DNA of 47,174 bases from Pseudonocardia asaccharolytica DSM 44247 = NBRC 16224. GTDB lineage: Bacteria; Actinomycetota; Actinomycetes; Mycobacteriales; Pseudonocardiaceae. Numbering within the stretch: position 1 is the first letter of the stretch; every line of letters starts with the position of its first letter. Shown here piece after piece: positions 1-8,917 of this stretch. The DNA is taken from NCBI RefSeq assembly GCF_000423625.1, contig NZ_AUII01000032.1, positions 1-47,174 on the forward strand, written 5' to 3'. Position numbers and translations under genes: made by a program. The notes under the pieces are model-generated. The model made no database searches. It worked only from the letters and a program-made list of their open reading frames with translations, and was not told where the DNA came from.

Positions 1-1452
<1,452 letters not shown>

Positions 1453-1844
1453 TGTTCCTCCTGCACTGGCCTCTTGGTGGAGCAGGCCCGGACTCTATCT
1501 CCGCAGACGTACGCAGACGCTCCCGGGTGATGGTCGGGGCCCGGGGGCGGCCTCCTGCGCGGACATTGTGCTCTACCGGAAGTAGAACACCCAACGGTGG
1601 GTCCGGCCCCGGCCCCGCCGGGGTCTTTACGGGCGGGCACCGCGGCCCGCCGGTGCCGCGTCCACCACGGCTGCCGACCAGCCCGGGCGACCTGCGGCGA
1701 CCGGCCCGGCGGCGCCGCCCGTGGCGCCCCGCCTCGGCACCGCACCGCCGACGCCCCTGTGACTATCGTCTCGTCGCGTGACGTGTTTGCGGGACGATGC
1801 CCGCCTACGGCGGCGGCCGGGCGAGACCCCCGCGGCGTGCAGCA
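1453..1844. other. Intergenic region between ctaD and the small methyltransferase
   Basis: About 390 bases that must hold divergent promoters for ctaD (minus) and the methyltransferase (plus). The stretch is very GC-rich. I see no convincing -35/-10 pair, no RNA gene and no conserved protein in either direction; the open frames here are GC-driven shadows. Confidence 0.5.
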
Positions 1845-2405
1845 ATGGTTGAGCGGGTCCCGCTGCGGCTGCGGTGGGCAGTGGACGTGCTCGATCCGCA
1901 ACCCGCGGATCGGCTTCTCGAGATCGGTTGCGGGAACGGCGTCGCGGCCGCGCTCGTCTGCGCCCGGCTACACGGCGGACACCTGCTCGCCATCGACCGG
2001 TCCGCCGTGGCGGTCGAGCGCGCCGCCCGGCGCAACGCCGCCCACCTCGCGGCGGGACGGCTGGAGATACGGCAGTGCGCCCTTGCCGCGGTCGACGTCC
2101 CGCCGGGCAGTCTCGACGCCGCGTTCTGCGTGAACGTCAACCTGTTCTGGACGCGGGCCGCACCGGCCGAACTCGACCGGCTCTGCTCGGCGCTGGCCCC
2201 GGGCGGTGCGCTGCACATCCTCTACGATGCGGCCCCGACGTCGGGCGAACGGGTGATTTCCGCCGTGGTCGCGGCGCTCCGCGACCGGCACTTCGACGAC
2301 GTCAGGGTGCGTGACGGCGGCGGTCACGGCATGGGCGTTTCCGCACGCGCGGGAGACTCGACGTTCATCGGCCGGATCGCTGCCGATCCGACTATCCGGG
2401 AATGA
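1845..2405 (+). CDS. Class I SAM-dependent methyltransferase, small
   Basis: A 186-residue Rossmann methyltransferase. Motif I is visible as LLEIGCGNGVAAAL, followed by the acidic ribose-binding residue in LLAIDRSAVAVE, and a post-II region LAPGGALHILYD. There is no substrate-specifying domain, so only 'methyltransferase domain' can be said. An in-frame ATG at 1797 would add 16 Arg/Pro/Gly-rich residues unlike a domain start, so ATG 1845 (MVERVPLRLRW) is preferred; neither start has a clear Shine-Dalgarno. The gene is convergent with the LysR gene and overlaps its 3' end by 14 bases. The substrate is unknown. Confidence 0.75.
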   Translation: MVERVPLRLRWAVDVLDPQPADRLLEIGCGNGVAAALVCARLHGGHLLAIDRSAVAVERAARRNAAHLAAGRLEIRQCALAAVDVPPGSLDAAFCVNVNLFWTRAAPAELDRLCSALAPGGALHILYDAAPTSGERVISAVVAALRDRHFDDVRVRDGGGHGMGVSARAGDSTFIGRIAADPTIRE

Positions 2406-3318
2406 CCGGCGGGAGCGACCGCTCCAGCGCCTCGGACAGATCGGCGCCGCTGAGGGCATCCACGAGCGCGTCCACGACGATCGAGGTGGGTTCGCGGTCG
2501 GAGACGATCAACCCGACGGCGGGGCGGGGCCGCACCTCGGCGAGCGGCCGGACACACATGCCCTCGGGCACGCCGAAGGCGTGCAACCAGGTGTGCGCGA
2601 CGATGCTCGCCAGCCGCCGCGTGGCGATGTGGGCGTACAGCGCGCCGACGGTATCGGTCTCGACGACCGGGACGAGGGTCGCACCGGCCGCGGCCATGTT
2701 CGCGTCGAGGACGCGGCGGTTGCGCATCGTGGACATGAGGGCGCAGTGCGGCAAGGCGGCCGCGGCCGCCCATTCCACGACCGATTCGCGGGCAAGCTCG
2801 TCGTCGGCCGGGACGAGCAGCCGGTAGCGCTCGCGGTACAGCTCGACGCTGCGGGTGCCGGGCGGGGTGTCGTTGTCGAGGTAGGTGACTCCGGCGTCGA
2901 GCTCGAACTCGGCGAGCCGCCTGCTGATCTCTCGGGACGAGAGGGATTCGATCCGGACCCGCGCCAGCGGGTACCGCGTCGAGAACAGGCTGGACATCAA
3001 GGGTGTCGCCGGGACCGCCGTCGGGATCGCACCGATCCGGACGGTGGCCCTGAGCCCGTTGCGCATCCGATCGAGGTCGGCGAGCAGCGCGTCGCGTTCG
3101 GCGAGGATCCGGTGTGCCCAGCCGACGACGCGGCGCCCTTCATCGGTGAACCCCTCGAACCGCCGCCCGCGCAACACTATCGTGACGTCGAGCTCGTTCT
3201 CGAGCTTTCGGATCGCCGCGGACAACGCCGGCTGGCTGACGTAGCAGACTGCTGCCGCCCGTCCGAAATGCTGTTCCCGGCCGAGCGCGACGAGATACTC
3301 CAGCTGACGGATCAGCAC
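2392..3318 (-). CDS. LysR-family transcriptional regulator
   Basis: A 308-residue LysR-type regulator. The N-terminal winged helix-turn-helix is seen in IRQLEYLVALGREQHFGRAA followed by VSQPALSAAIRKLE, and the C-terminal periplasmic-binding-like effector domain fills the remainder (for example RYRLLVPADDELA). The frame opens at GTG 3375, but LysR proteins begin a few residues before the 'LxxLxYF' helix, which places the start at GTG 3318 (VLIRQLEY). No divergent target gene remains next to it: upstream there is only a decayed transposase, so its original regulon partner may have been lost. Effector unknown. Confidence 0.88.
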   Translation of the reverse strand: MLIRQLEYLVALGREQHFGRAAAVCYVSQPALSAAIRKLENELDVTIVLRGRRFEGFTDEGRRVVGWAHRILAERDALLADLDRMRNGLRATVRIGAIPTAVPATPLMSSLFSTRYPLARVRIESLSSREISRRLAEFELDAGVTYLDNDTPPGTRSVELYRERYRLLVPADDELARESVVEWAAAAALPHCALMSTMRNRRVLDANMAAAGATLVPVVETDTVGALYAHIATRRLASIVAHTWLHAFGVPEGMCVRPLAEVRPRPAVGLIVSDREPTSIVVDALVDALSGADLSEALERSLPPVIPG

Positions 3319-3559
3319 GTCACTGCGCGCGCGACACGTCACCGGGCCAGGCAGTGACGGCCGACGGGCATGCACATCCGCGGGAGCCTAACCGGCCCGG
3401 GCACGCACGTTACCAGCCACGGTCGTTCGGGTAGGTACCGGTCATAGAACCGCGCTATCAGGCAATCGGAGCTTTCGCTGACCGACGGCTTGCCCGGCCG
3501 ACGTGGCGTGCACCACCATTCTGTCGACCGTGGCCGGACAGTCGCGACGCACCGCATAT

Positions 3560-3930
3560 CTGCGCCTGGGTACGGCATTCTTTCGGGCTTCTCCGCGGGC
3601 CGCCACGGCCCGCTCAAAGGCCTGCCCGGCGCCGACGTAGCCGCCGTCGGCGAGGCTGATCGGGCCCGAGTTGGGACGCTGCCCAGTGCAGCGCGCCGAG
3701 GGCGCGGGCGGCGGTGATGTCGTGCCGGTGCCCGGAACGACGTGGGAGACCCAGATCGGCAGCCGTCGGAGCGCCTCGTGCAGGTCGGGGGCTTGCGTGG
3801 CCAGCACGGTGAGGACCTCGTCGCGGTAGCGGTGGGCCATCGCCCGCGACACCCTGAACCCGGCGCCGACGACGGCGACATCGTCCTGGTCGCGGACCCC
3901 ATTCTCGGCCACGACCGCCCGGATTGCCCG
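3560..3930 (-). pseudogene. Decayed IS5-like DDE transposase fragment
   Basis: Two minus-strand frames together recall a common actinomycete DDE transposase: RVSRAMAHRYRDEVLTVLA and APDLHEALRR in one frame, HDITAARALGALHWAASQL in the next, and then ADGGYVGAGQAFERAV back in the first. The central catalytic part between LHEALRR and the HDITAARA block appears to be deleted and at least one frameshift is present, so it cannot encode an active enzyme. No terminal inverted repeats were found. Family assignment rests on recall of the motif order, not an alignment. Confidence 0.55.
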
Positions 3931-4138
3931 TTATGGGTGTGTCACGCCGCAAGCGCTACTGACCTCGTTGGGATCACTTCAATGGCCGATGGCGCTTTTC
4001 CTCGACGAGAAGAGAACTGAATCGGGATCGGCTTGTTCGACCGGGATGCCGGGATGGAGCCGACGGCTCATTCCATCGGCGGCGCTGTCCATCCATCTGG
4101 CGATCGGGCAGGTTTACTCGGGACCTGGTCGATCCGGG
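3931..4138. other. Short intergenic stretch, nothing recognised
   Basis: About 200 bases between the transposase relic and the 3' end of the PIG-L gene. GC content is lower than the surroundings in places. No gene, hairpin or promoter could be supported. Confidence 0.4.
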
Positions 4139-4954
4139 CTACCGCTCGTGCAGCGGGATGAACAGCTCCCGGAACAGAGCGGGGGCCGCGACCGGGCTGG
4201 GCTCCGGATCGACGATGTAGAACTCCGTTCCCAGCCCCATCGCGAACATCGGCTCGGGCATCGTCAACATGAAGTGGTCGGGGCCCATCTGACTGGCGTG
4301 CGCCAGCATCGAGGCGCGTTTGGCCTCGACGAAATCCACGGCATCGACGCGGTGGGTGATCTCCGACTCCGGCTTGCCGAAGTTGGGGGCATCGATCCGC
4401 GGTGGCTCCCAGCCGTTGGGCAGCGCGCGTTCCTTCGCCATCTGCTCCATCCCGCGGAGAACCCAGTCGCGGTTGATCGTCCCCTGGGCGACGACCGGGA
4501 CGGCGCTCAGATCGGCGGCCCGCAGTCCGACGCGGTACACCTGGATGTGATCGGGATGCCCGTAGCCGCCGTTGTCGTCGTAGACGGTGAGGACGTCGGG
4601 CTCCTCCTCGTCGAGGATCACCGCAAGCCGTCGCGCGGCGTGCTCGACGTCGGCCTGCCAGAAACAGTACGGCGCATCGTTGCTCGGCTCGCCCATCATC
4701 CCGGAATCGACGTAGCCGAGGAACTCCACGCGGTGGGCGCCGATCGCCTTCGCCGAGGCGAAGCATTCCGCCGAACGCCGCACGGCCAGCTGCTCGCCGT
4801 CGCCCAGCACATCAGGAACCGGTTCCCCCAGCTCGCCGCGGGTGGCGAAAACGAGCACGACGCGATGCCCCGCCGCCGCGGCGCGGGCCAACGTGCCGGC
4901 GGAGCCGATCGACTCGTCGTCGGGATGGGCGTGGAAGCTGACGATGGTCCCCAC
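4139..4954 (-). CDS. PIG-L family LmbE-like deacetylase
   Basis: A 271-residue zinc-dependent N-acetylglucosamine-type deacetylase of the PIG-L/MshB/Mca family. The zinc and catalytic motif HAHPDDES lies at residues 8-15, and the downstream zinc ligand motif appears as GYGHPDHIQVYRVG. Actinomycete members act on mycothiol precursors (MshB) or mycothiol S-conjugates (Mca); length and N-terminus fit either, and other PIG-L proteins modify antibiotics, so the substrate is left open. The start is ATG 4954 (MGTIVSF). It stands alone, flanked by relics, so the neighbourhood does not help. Cytoplasmic; no signal peptide. Confidence 0.9.
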   Translation of the reverse strand: MGTIVSFHAHPDDESIGSAGTLARAAAAGHRVVLVFATRGELGEPVPDVLGDGEQLAVRRSAECFASAKAIGAHRVEFLGYVDSGMMGEPSNDAPYCFWQADVEHAARRLAVILDEEEPDVLTVYDDNGGYGHPDHIQVYRVGLRAADLSAVPVVAQGTINRDWVLRGMEQMAKERALPNGWEPPRIDAPNFGKPESEITHRVDAVDFVEAKRASMLAHASQMGPDHFMLTMPEPMFAMGLGTEFYIVDPEPSPVAAPALFRELFIPLHER

Positions 4955-5071
4955 GCCACGAGCCTATCCGGCTGCGGGGCCCGAGCACCGGCCATCGGCG
5001 GGCGCGGCCGGTCAGCTCCGCCGCCGGTGCTCGCCGGGCGTGGCGCCGACGTGTTTGCGTCGACGATGGAC

Positions 5072-5340
5072 TCTCCCTCCGGCACGTCCCGGACATGATC
5101 GTCGCGGTGCCGGCCGTACCCCGCACGCTGACCGGAAAGAAGCTCGAGGTGCCCGTCGAGCGGATCTTGCAGGGCGCCCGGCCCGCCGAGGTGGCCGCCG
5201 ACGGGGCGATCACCCATCCGGAGATGCTGGCCTGGTTCGCGAGATATGCGAGATCGTCCGATTCCTTGCCTGACAGTGAAATCGTCCACGACTACGCCGT
5301 GTCGAAACTTGCCGGTATCGATCGAACGACCGTACATTAA
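5072..5340 (+). pseudogene. C-terminal stump of acetoacetyl-CoA synthetase
   Basis: The frame running through ATG 5095 reads LSLRHVPDMIVAVPAVPRT followed by LTGKKLEVPVERILQG and THPEMLAWFARYA, which is the characteristic C-terminus of acetoacetate-CoA ligase, including the acyl-adenylate lysine in the TGKK motif. The adenylation domain (over 500 residues) is absent: upstream lies unrelated sequence and then the PIG-L gene. The stop is at 5338-5340, directly inside the promoter of the GntR gene. It is a decayed remnant, evidence that this segment has lost a ketone-body or acetoacetate pathway. Confidence 0.8.
5309..5338 (+). promoter_or_regulatory. Candidate promoter of the GntR gene
   Basis: TTGCCG (5309-5314) and TACATT (5333-5338) are 18 bases apart, a reasonable sigma-70-type pair 38 bases before the GntR start. 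The 12 bases GACCGTACATTA around the -10 recur exactly in front of tauE at 19846-19857. Confidence 0.5.
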
Positions 5341-5375
5341 CAGGGATACGGTCGACGGTGCGGGGGACGGTGTAG

Positions 5376-6167
5376 ATGACGAGGAAGGCGACGCAGCGAG
5401 GCCCTCGCCCGGTGGATCGGGATCATCCATTGCCCCTGTGGGCGCAGATCCTGGCCGATCTTCGGCGGCGGCTCGATGCCGGTGAGTTCACCGACGCGTT
5501 CCCGGGTGAGCTCGCACTCGTCGCCGAGTACGGTGTCAGCAGGCACACGGTGCGCGAGGCACTGCGCAGGCTGCGCGAGGACGGAACGGTCGTCGCAGGC
5601 CGGGGAATGACCCCGCGGCTGGCCGGTCCGGTCGAGATCGAACAACCGTTGGGGGCGGTGTACAGCCTGTTCTCCGCCGTCGAGGCGACCGGGCACATCC
5701 AGCGCAGCGTCATCCGGCGCCTGGACGTACGGGCCGACGGCGTCATGGCGACCAGGCTGGGGCTCGAGGAGTCGGTTCCGCTGGTGTACCTGGAGCGGCT
5801 GCGGCTGGCCGACGAGGAACCGCTGGCTCTGGATCGGGTGTGGCTGCCCGCGCAGCTCGCCCGGCCTCTGCTCGACGTCGACTTCACCCGTACGGCGCTC
5901 TACGACGAGTACGCCCGCCGCTGCGGGGTGCGCCTGACCGGGGGCGAGGAGCACATCAGGGCGGTGATCCCGACCGCCGCCGAGCGGAAGCTGCTGGGAA
6001 TCGGGCAGGGTACGGCGGCCTTCGCCATCGACCGCCTGGGATGTGCCCGCGACCGTCCGGTCGAGTGGCGCAACACCCTGGTCCGCGGCGACCGGTTCGG
6101 CGTCAGTGCCCAGTTCTCGGCGCGCGACGGCTATCAGCTGGGCGTCGACGCCCGGCGCCTCGCGTGA
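5376..6167 (+). CDS. GntR-family regulator with UTRA effector domain
   Basis: 263 residues. The N-terminal winged helix is clear: LPLWAQILADLRRRLDAGEF, then FPGELALVAEYGVSRHTVREALRRLREDGTV. A UTRA ligand-binding domain follows from about residue 95 to the end (SVIRRLDVRADGV ... LVYLERLRLADEEPLALDRVWLP). This is the HutC/FadR-like architecture that senses small metabolites and usually represses a neighbouring operon. The start ATG 5376 gives the expected N-terminus. No divergent operon is present; its nearest neighbour is the acetoacetyl-CoA synthetase stump, so its target may be gone or distant. Confidence 0.9.
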   Translation: MTRKATQRGPRPVDRDHPLPLWAQILADLRRRLDAGEFTDAFPGELALVAEYGVSRHTVREALRRLREDGTVVAGRGMTPRLAGPVEIEQPLGAVYSLFSAVEATGHIQRSVIRRLDVRADGVMATRLGLEESVPLVYLERLRLADEEPLALDRVWLPAQLARPLLDVDFTRTALYDEYARRCGVRLTGGEEHIRAVIPTAAERKLLGIGQGTAAFAIDRLGCARDRPVEWRNTLVRGDRFGVSAQFSARDGYQLGVDARRLA

Positions 6168-6523
6168 TCCGGTGATCCCGGGGCCGTACCGCAGGGCTCG
6201 CTACGGGAACGAGCTCAGAACGGCACGCCGGCCCGGTGCGCGGCGGCCACTACCGCGGCGAAACGAGCGGCCATCCGCCGGACCTGGCGGCCACCGGACT
6301 CGTCCCGCTCATGGCTGACCGGATCCGGACCTCGCGATCCGGGTTCGGCGGCTGCGGTCGTCGAATGCTTCGGACCGCCGTCGCAACGCTGCTGACGGGT
6401 GTGTGCCACCGCTCCTCCGATGCCTCAGAATCTCACCGGAACACGTTCCTGGTGAACCCGCGCGGCGGCCGGCCATCCGACTATTCGCATGCCCGTACCT
6501 TTAGCCTGGCGAAGGTGTGTGAG
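6168..6523. other. Intergenic region before the DUF202 pair
   Basis: About 355 bases. A minus-strand frame at 6215-6409 ends in MAARFAAVVAAAHRAGVPF and could be a worn gene tail, but I cannot name it. The last 40 bases (cccgtacctttagcc) are AT-richer and may carry the promoter of the DUF202 genes. Nothing else is supported. Confidence 0.4.
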
Positions 6524-6958
6524 GTGGAGCATAACCTTGGATCCCGCCGGCGGCGCAAGAGCGCCGGAGCGACCGACGACGGCGAGCCCGCGGATCGGCG
6601 CAGACCCAGCCGCATCTACGAGGTGGGCAGCGAGCCGGACCCCCGGTTCACCATGGCCAACGAACGGACTCTGCTGGCCTGGCTGCGCACCGCGCTGGCG
6701 TTCGTCGTCACCGGGATCGCCGCCACCGCGCTGCAGGACCATGTGGCCCGTCCGGCGTTCATCGGCATCGTGGCGGGTGGTGCCTGCCTCACCGGGACGA
6801 TCGCCGCGATCGCGGCATACGGCCGATGGCAGCGGATCGAGCTGTCGCTGCGCCTGCAGCGCCCGCTGCCCGACCCGCGGGTCGCGGGGCTGCTCGTCGT
6901 GGCCCTGGTGGTGCTGGCCGCAGCCGGCGTCGTGACGCTGGTCTGGGATGCCCTGTGA
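6524..6958 (+). CDS. DUF202 (YidH-like) membrane protein
   Basis: A small inner-membrane protein of about 144 residues. After a charged N-terminal tail comes the family signature PDPRFTMANERTLLAWLRTA, then three hydrophobic helices (AFVVTGIAATAL; FIGIVAGGACLTGTIAAIAAY; GLLVVALVVLAAAGVVTLVW). The function of DUF202 proteins is not established. GTG 6524 was chosen because GAAGG (6511-6515) lies 8 bases upstream; the longer frame from 6236 has no family similarity in its extra part. A second DUF202 gene follows immediately. Confidence 0.75.
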   Translation: MEHNLGSRRRRKSAGATDDGEPADRRRPSRIYEVGSEPDPRFTMANERTLLAWLRTALAFVVTGIAATALQDHVARPAFIGIVAGGACLTGTIAAIAAYGRWQRIELSLRLQRPLPDPRVAGLLVVALVVLAAAGVVTLVWDAL

Positions 6959-6980
6959 CCGCCCCGCAGGGAACGACCCT

Positions 6981-7304
6981 GTGGTGAACGACCAGGTGTG
7001 GGACGCCGGGCTGCAACCCGAGCGCACCGCCCTCGCGTGGCAGCGAACCGCGCTCGCGTCCATCGTCACCGCGCTCGGCACGATCCGGCTCGCGCTGCAC
7101 CACTCCTCGATCGCGGCCGTGGTGATCGCCTCGCTGGCACTGGCGCTGGGGGCCGCGACGATCATCGGCCTCCGGGTTCGCTACCGCCGCTCCATCCGCC
7201 GCCTGGCCAGTGGCCGGCCGATCGGCCTGCTGGGGCCCGCACTACTCACCAGCGCCTCGATCGCGGCGCTCGGATGTGCCGCGATAGTGCTGCTCCTACG
7301 CTGA
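6981..7304 (+). CDS. Second DUF202 membrane protein
   Basis: About 107 residues, paralogous in architecture to the preceding gene: LQPERTALAWQRTALASIVTA is the DUF202 signature, followed by helices around AAVVIASLALALGAATII and GPALLTSASIAALGCAAIVLLL. GTG 6981 has AGGGAA 8-9 bases upstream; an alternative ATG at 6948 would overlap the previous stop by 11 bases. The tandem DUF202 pair ends 84 bases before the molybdoenzyme operon. It could be membrane support for that complex, but an intervening promoter makes it a separate unit, so this is a guess from position only. Confidence 0.7.
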   Translation: MVNDQVWDAGLQPERTALAWQRTALASIVTALGTIRLALHHSSIAAVVIASLALALGAATIIGLRVRYRRSIRRLASGRPIGLLGPALLTSASIAALGCAAIVLLLR

Positions 7305-7317
7305 CGAACTGCTGAAA

Positions 7318-7358
7318 TGTCCGGGTGACTTGTGTGGATGTTCGGACACCAATAGGGT
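7318..7358 (+). promoter_or_regulatory. Promoter/operator of the molybdoenzyme operon
   Basis: TTGTGT (7330-7335) and TAGGGT (7353-7358) are 17 bases apart and end 30 bases before the start codon. The spacer carries GGATGTTCGGACA (7336-7348), whose core TGTTCGGACA is a near-palindrome. An inverted half-site TGTCCG lies at 7318-7323. The same 13-mer occurs upstream of sqr on the opposite strand (25957-25969), so it is a candidate operator of a shared regulator. Confidence 0.55.
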
Positions 7359-7388
7359 GTGGCCACCACCACGGGCGACGGAGGCTCC

Positions 7389-8906
7389 ATGCGTTACGGC
7401 TTCGCGATCGACCAGCGCACGTGCATCGGTTGCCACGCGTGCACGGTCGCCTGCAAGACCGAGCACGAAGTGCCGGTCGGTCAATTCCGCACCTGGGTGA
7501 AGTATGTCGATCAGGGCACCTTCCCCAACAGCACGCGTGATTTCGGGGTGATGCGGTGCAATCACTGCACCGACGCCCCTTGTGTCAAGATCTGCCCCAC
7601 CAAGGCGTTGTTCGTCCGCGACGACGGGATCGTGGATTTCGACAACAGCCGGTGCATCGGCTGCAAGAGCTGCATGCAGGGCTGCCCGTACGACGCGATC
7701 TACATCGACGAGGACACGCACACCGCGGCCAAGTGCAACTTCTGCGCCCACCGGGTCGACGCCGGGCTGGAGCCGGCGTGCGTCGTGGTGTGCCCGACGC
7801 ATTCGATCTGGGTCGGTGACCTCGACGATCCGGAGTCGGGGATCTCGCGGCTGGTCAACACCAACCCGGTGACGGTGCGGGCGCCCGAGCAGCAGACCGG
7901 GCCGAACGTGTTCTACCTGGGCGCGGACCGGGCAGTGCTCGATCCGCTGGCCGCCCCGGTGGACGAGTCCTACATCTTCTCCCGGCCGGATGCGCATCGC
8001 GCCGAGGTGTCCGCGCAGCTGCCCACCGACCCGGTGAGCGGGGCCCGGACCACGCTGAACACCGCGCATCCGCGGCCGTGGGGGTGGCGGGTGACCACCT
8101 ACCTGTGGACCAAGGCGGTGGCCGCGGGCGCGATGATGCTCGCCGCGCTGGCCCACCTACTGGGCGTGGAGCTGGGCGCCGTCGGCGATGTGGTCGCCCC
8201 GGTCGTCGGCCTGGCCGGCGCCGCGGTGACCGGGGTGCTGCTGGTGTGGGACCTCAAGCGCCCCGAGCGGTTCCTGTTCATCTTCCTCAAGCCCAACCCG
8301 ACGTCCTGGCTGTTCTGGGGCGCGGCGGTACTGGCCATCGCCTCCGGGCTGTTCTTCGCCTGGCTGGTGTTCGCGCTGTTGGGCATGGATGCGGTGCTGA
8401 CCGGCCTGGCGGTGCCCACCGCGATCGCCGCGGCGCTCACCGCCGGGTATACGGCCTTCCTGTTCGGCCAGGCCGAGGGCCGCGACCTGTGGCAGTCGCC
8501 GCTGCTGTTCTGGCATCTGCTGGTGCAGGCGCTCATGGTCGGCTCCGCGCCGCTGGTACTGGCCGCCGCGGTGCTCGGTGGGGTCGATGACGCAGGCCGC
8601 AACCTGCTGGTCGGCACGCTGGCCGTGGCCACCGTCGCGCATCTGGTGATGGTGCTGCTGGAGTACCTGGGCCGGCACTCCACGCGCAACGCGGGCGCGG
8701 CCGCCCATCTGGTGACCCGTGGCCGCTACGCCCGCACGTTCTGGCTCGGCGGGATCGGGCTGGCCCTGGTCGGCGCCGTGCTCGCCGGGCTGGGCTGGAC
8801 CGGCCCGCTGCTGGCTGCGGTGGCCGGTGGGCTCGTCGTGCAGGTCGCGCTGCTGGCATATGAGTCCGTGTTCGTCCGGGCCGCGCAAGACGTCCCCCTG
8901 TCCTAG
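7389..8906 (+). CDS. Fused four-cluster FeS / NrfD membrane-anchor subunit
   Basis: 505 residues joining two subunits that are normally separate. Residues 1-170 are a PsrB/DmsB-type electron-transfer domain with four 4Fe-4S cysteine sets, starting [11 protein letters not shown] (residues 12-22), then [24 protein letters not shown] and CNFC...CVVVC. From about residue 230 the NrfD/PsrC-type anchor begins, with about eight helices and the family motif [19 protein letters not shown]. It would take electrons from the catalytic subunit and pass them to (or from) the quinone pool. ATG 7389 is preferred over the upstream GTG 7359 because GGAGG (7380-7384) precedes it. Eleven bases separate it from the catalytic subunit gene, consistent with one operon. 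Confidence 0.9.
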   Translation: MRYGFAIDQRTCIGCHACTVACKTEHEVPVGQFRTWVKYVDQGTFPNSTRDFGVMRCNHCTDAPCVKICPTKALFVRDDGIVDFDNSRCIGCKSCMQGCPYDAIYIDEDTHTAAKCNFCAHRVDAGLEPACVVVCPTHSIWVGDLDDPESGISRLVNTNPVTVRAPEQQTGPNVFYLGADRAVLDPLAAPVDESYIFSRPDAHRAEVSAQLPTDPVSGARTTLNTAHPRPWGWRVTTYLWTKAVAAGAMMLAALAHLLGVELGAVGDVVAPVVGLAGAAVTGVLLVWDLKRPERFLFIFLKPNPTSWLFWGAAVLAIASGLFFAWLVFALLGMDAVLTGLAVPTAIAAALTAGYTAFLFGQAEGRDLWQSPLLFWHLLVQALMVGSAPLVLAAAVLGGVDDAGRNLLVGTLAVATVAHLVMVLLEYLGRHSTRNAGAAAHLVTRGRYARTFWLGGIGLALVGAVLAGLGWTGPLLAAVAGGLVVQVALLAYESVFVRAAQDVPLS

Positions 8907-8917
8907 AGGAGCTCCCG

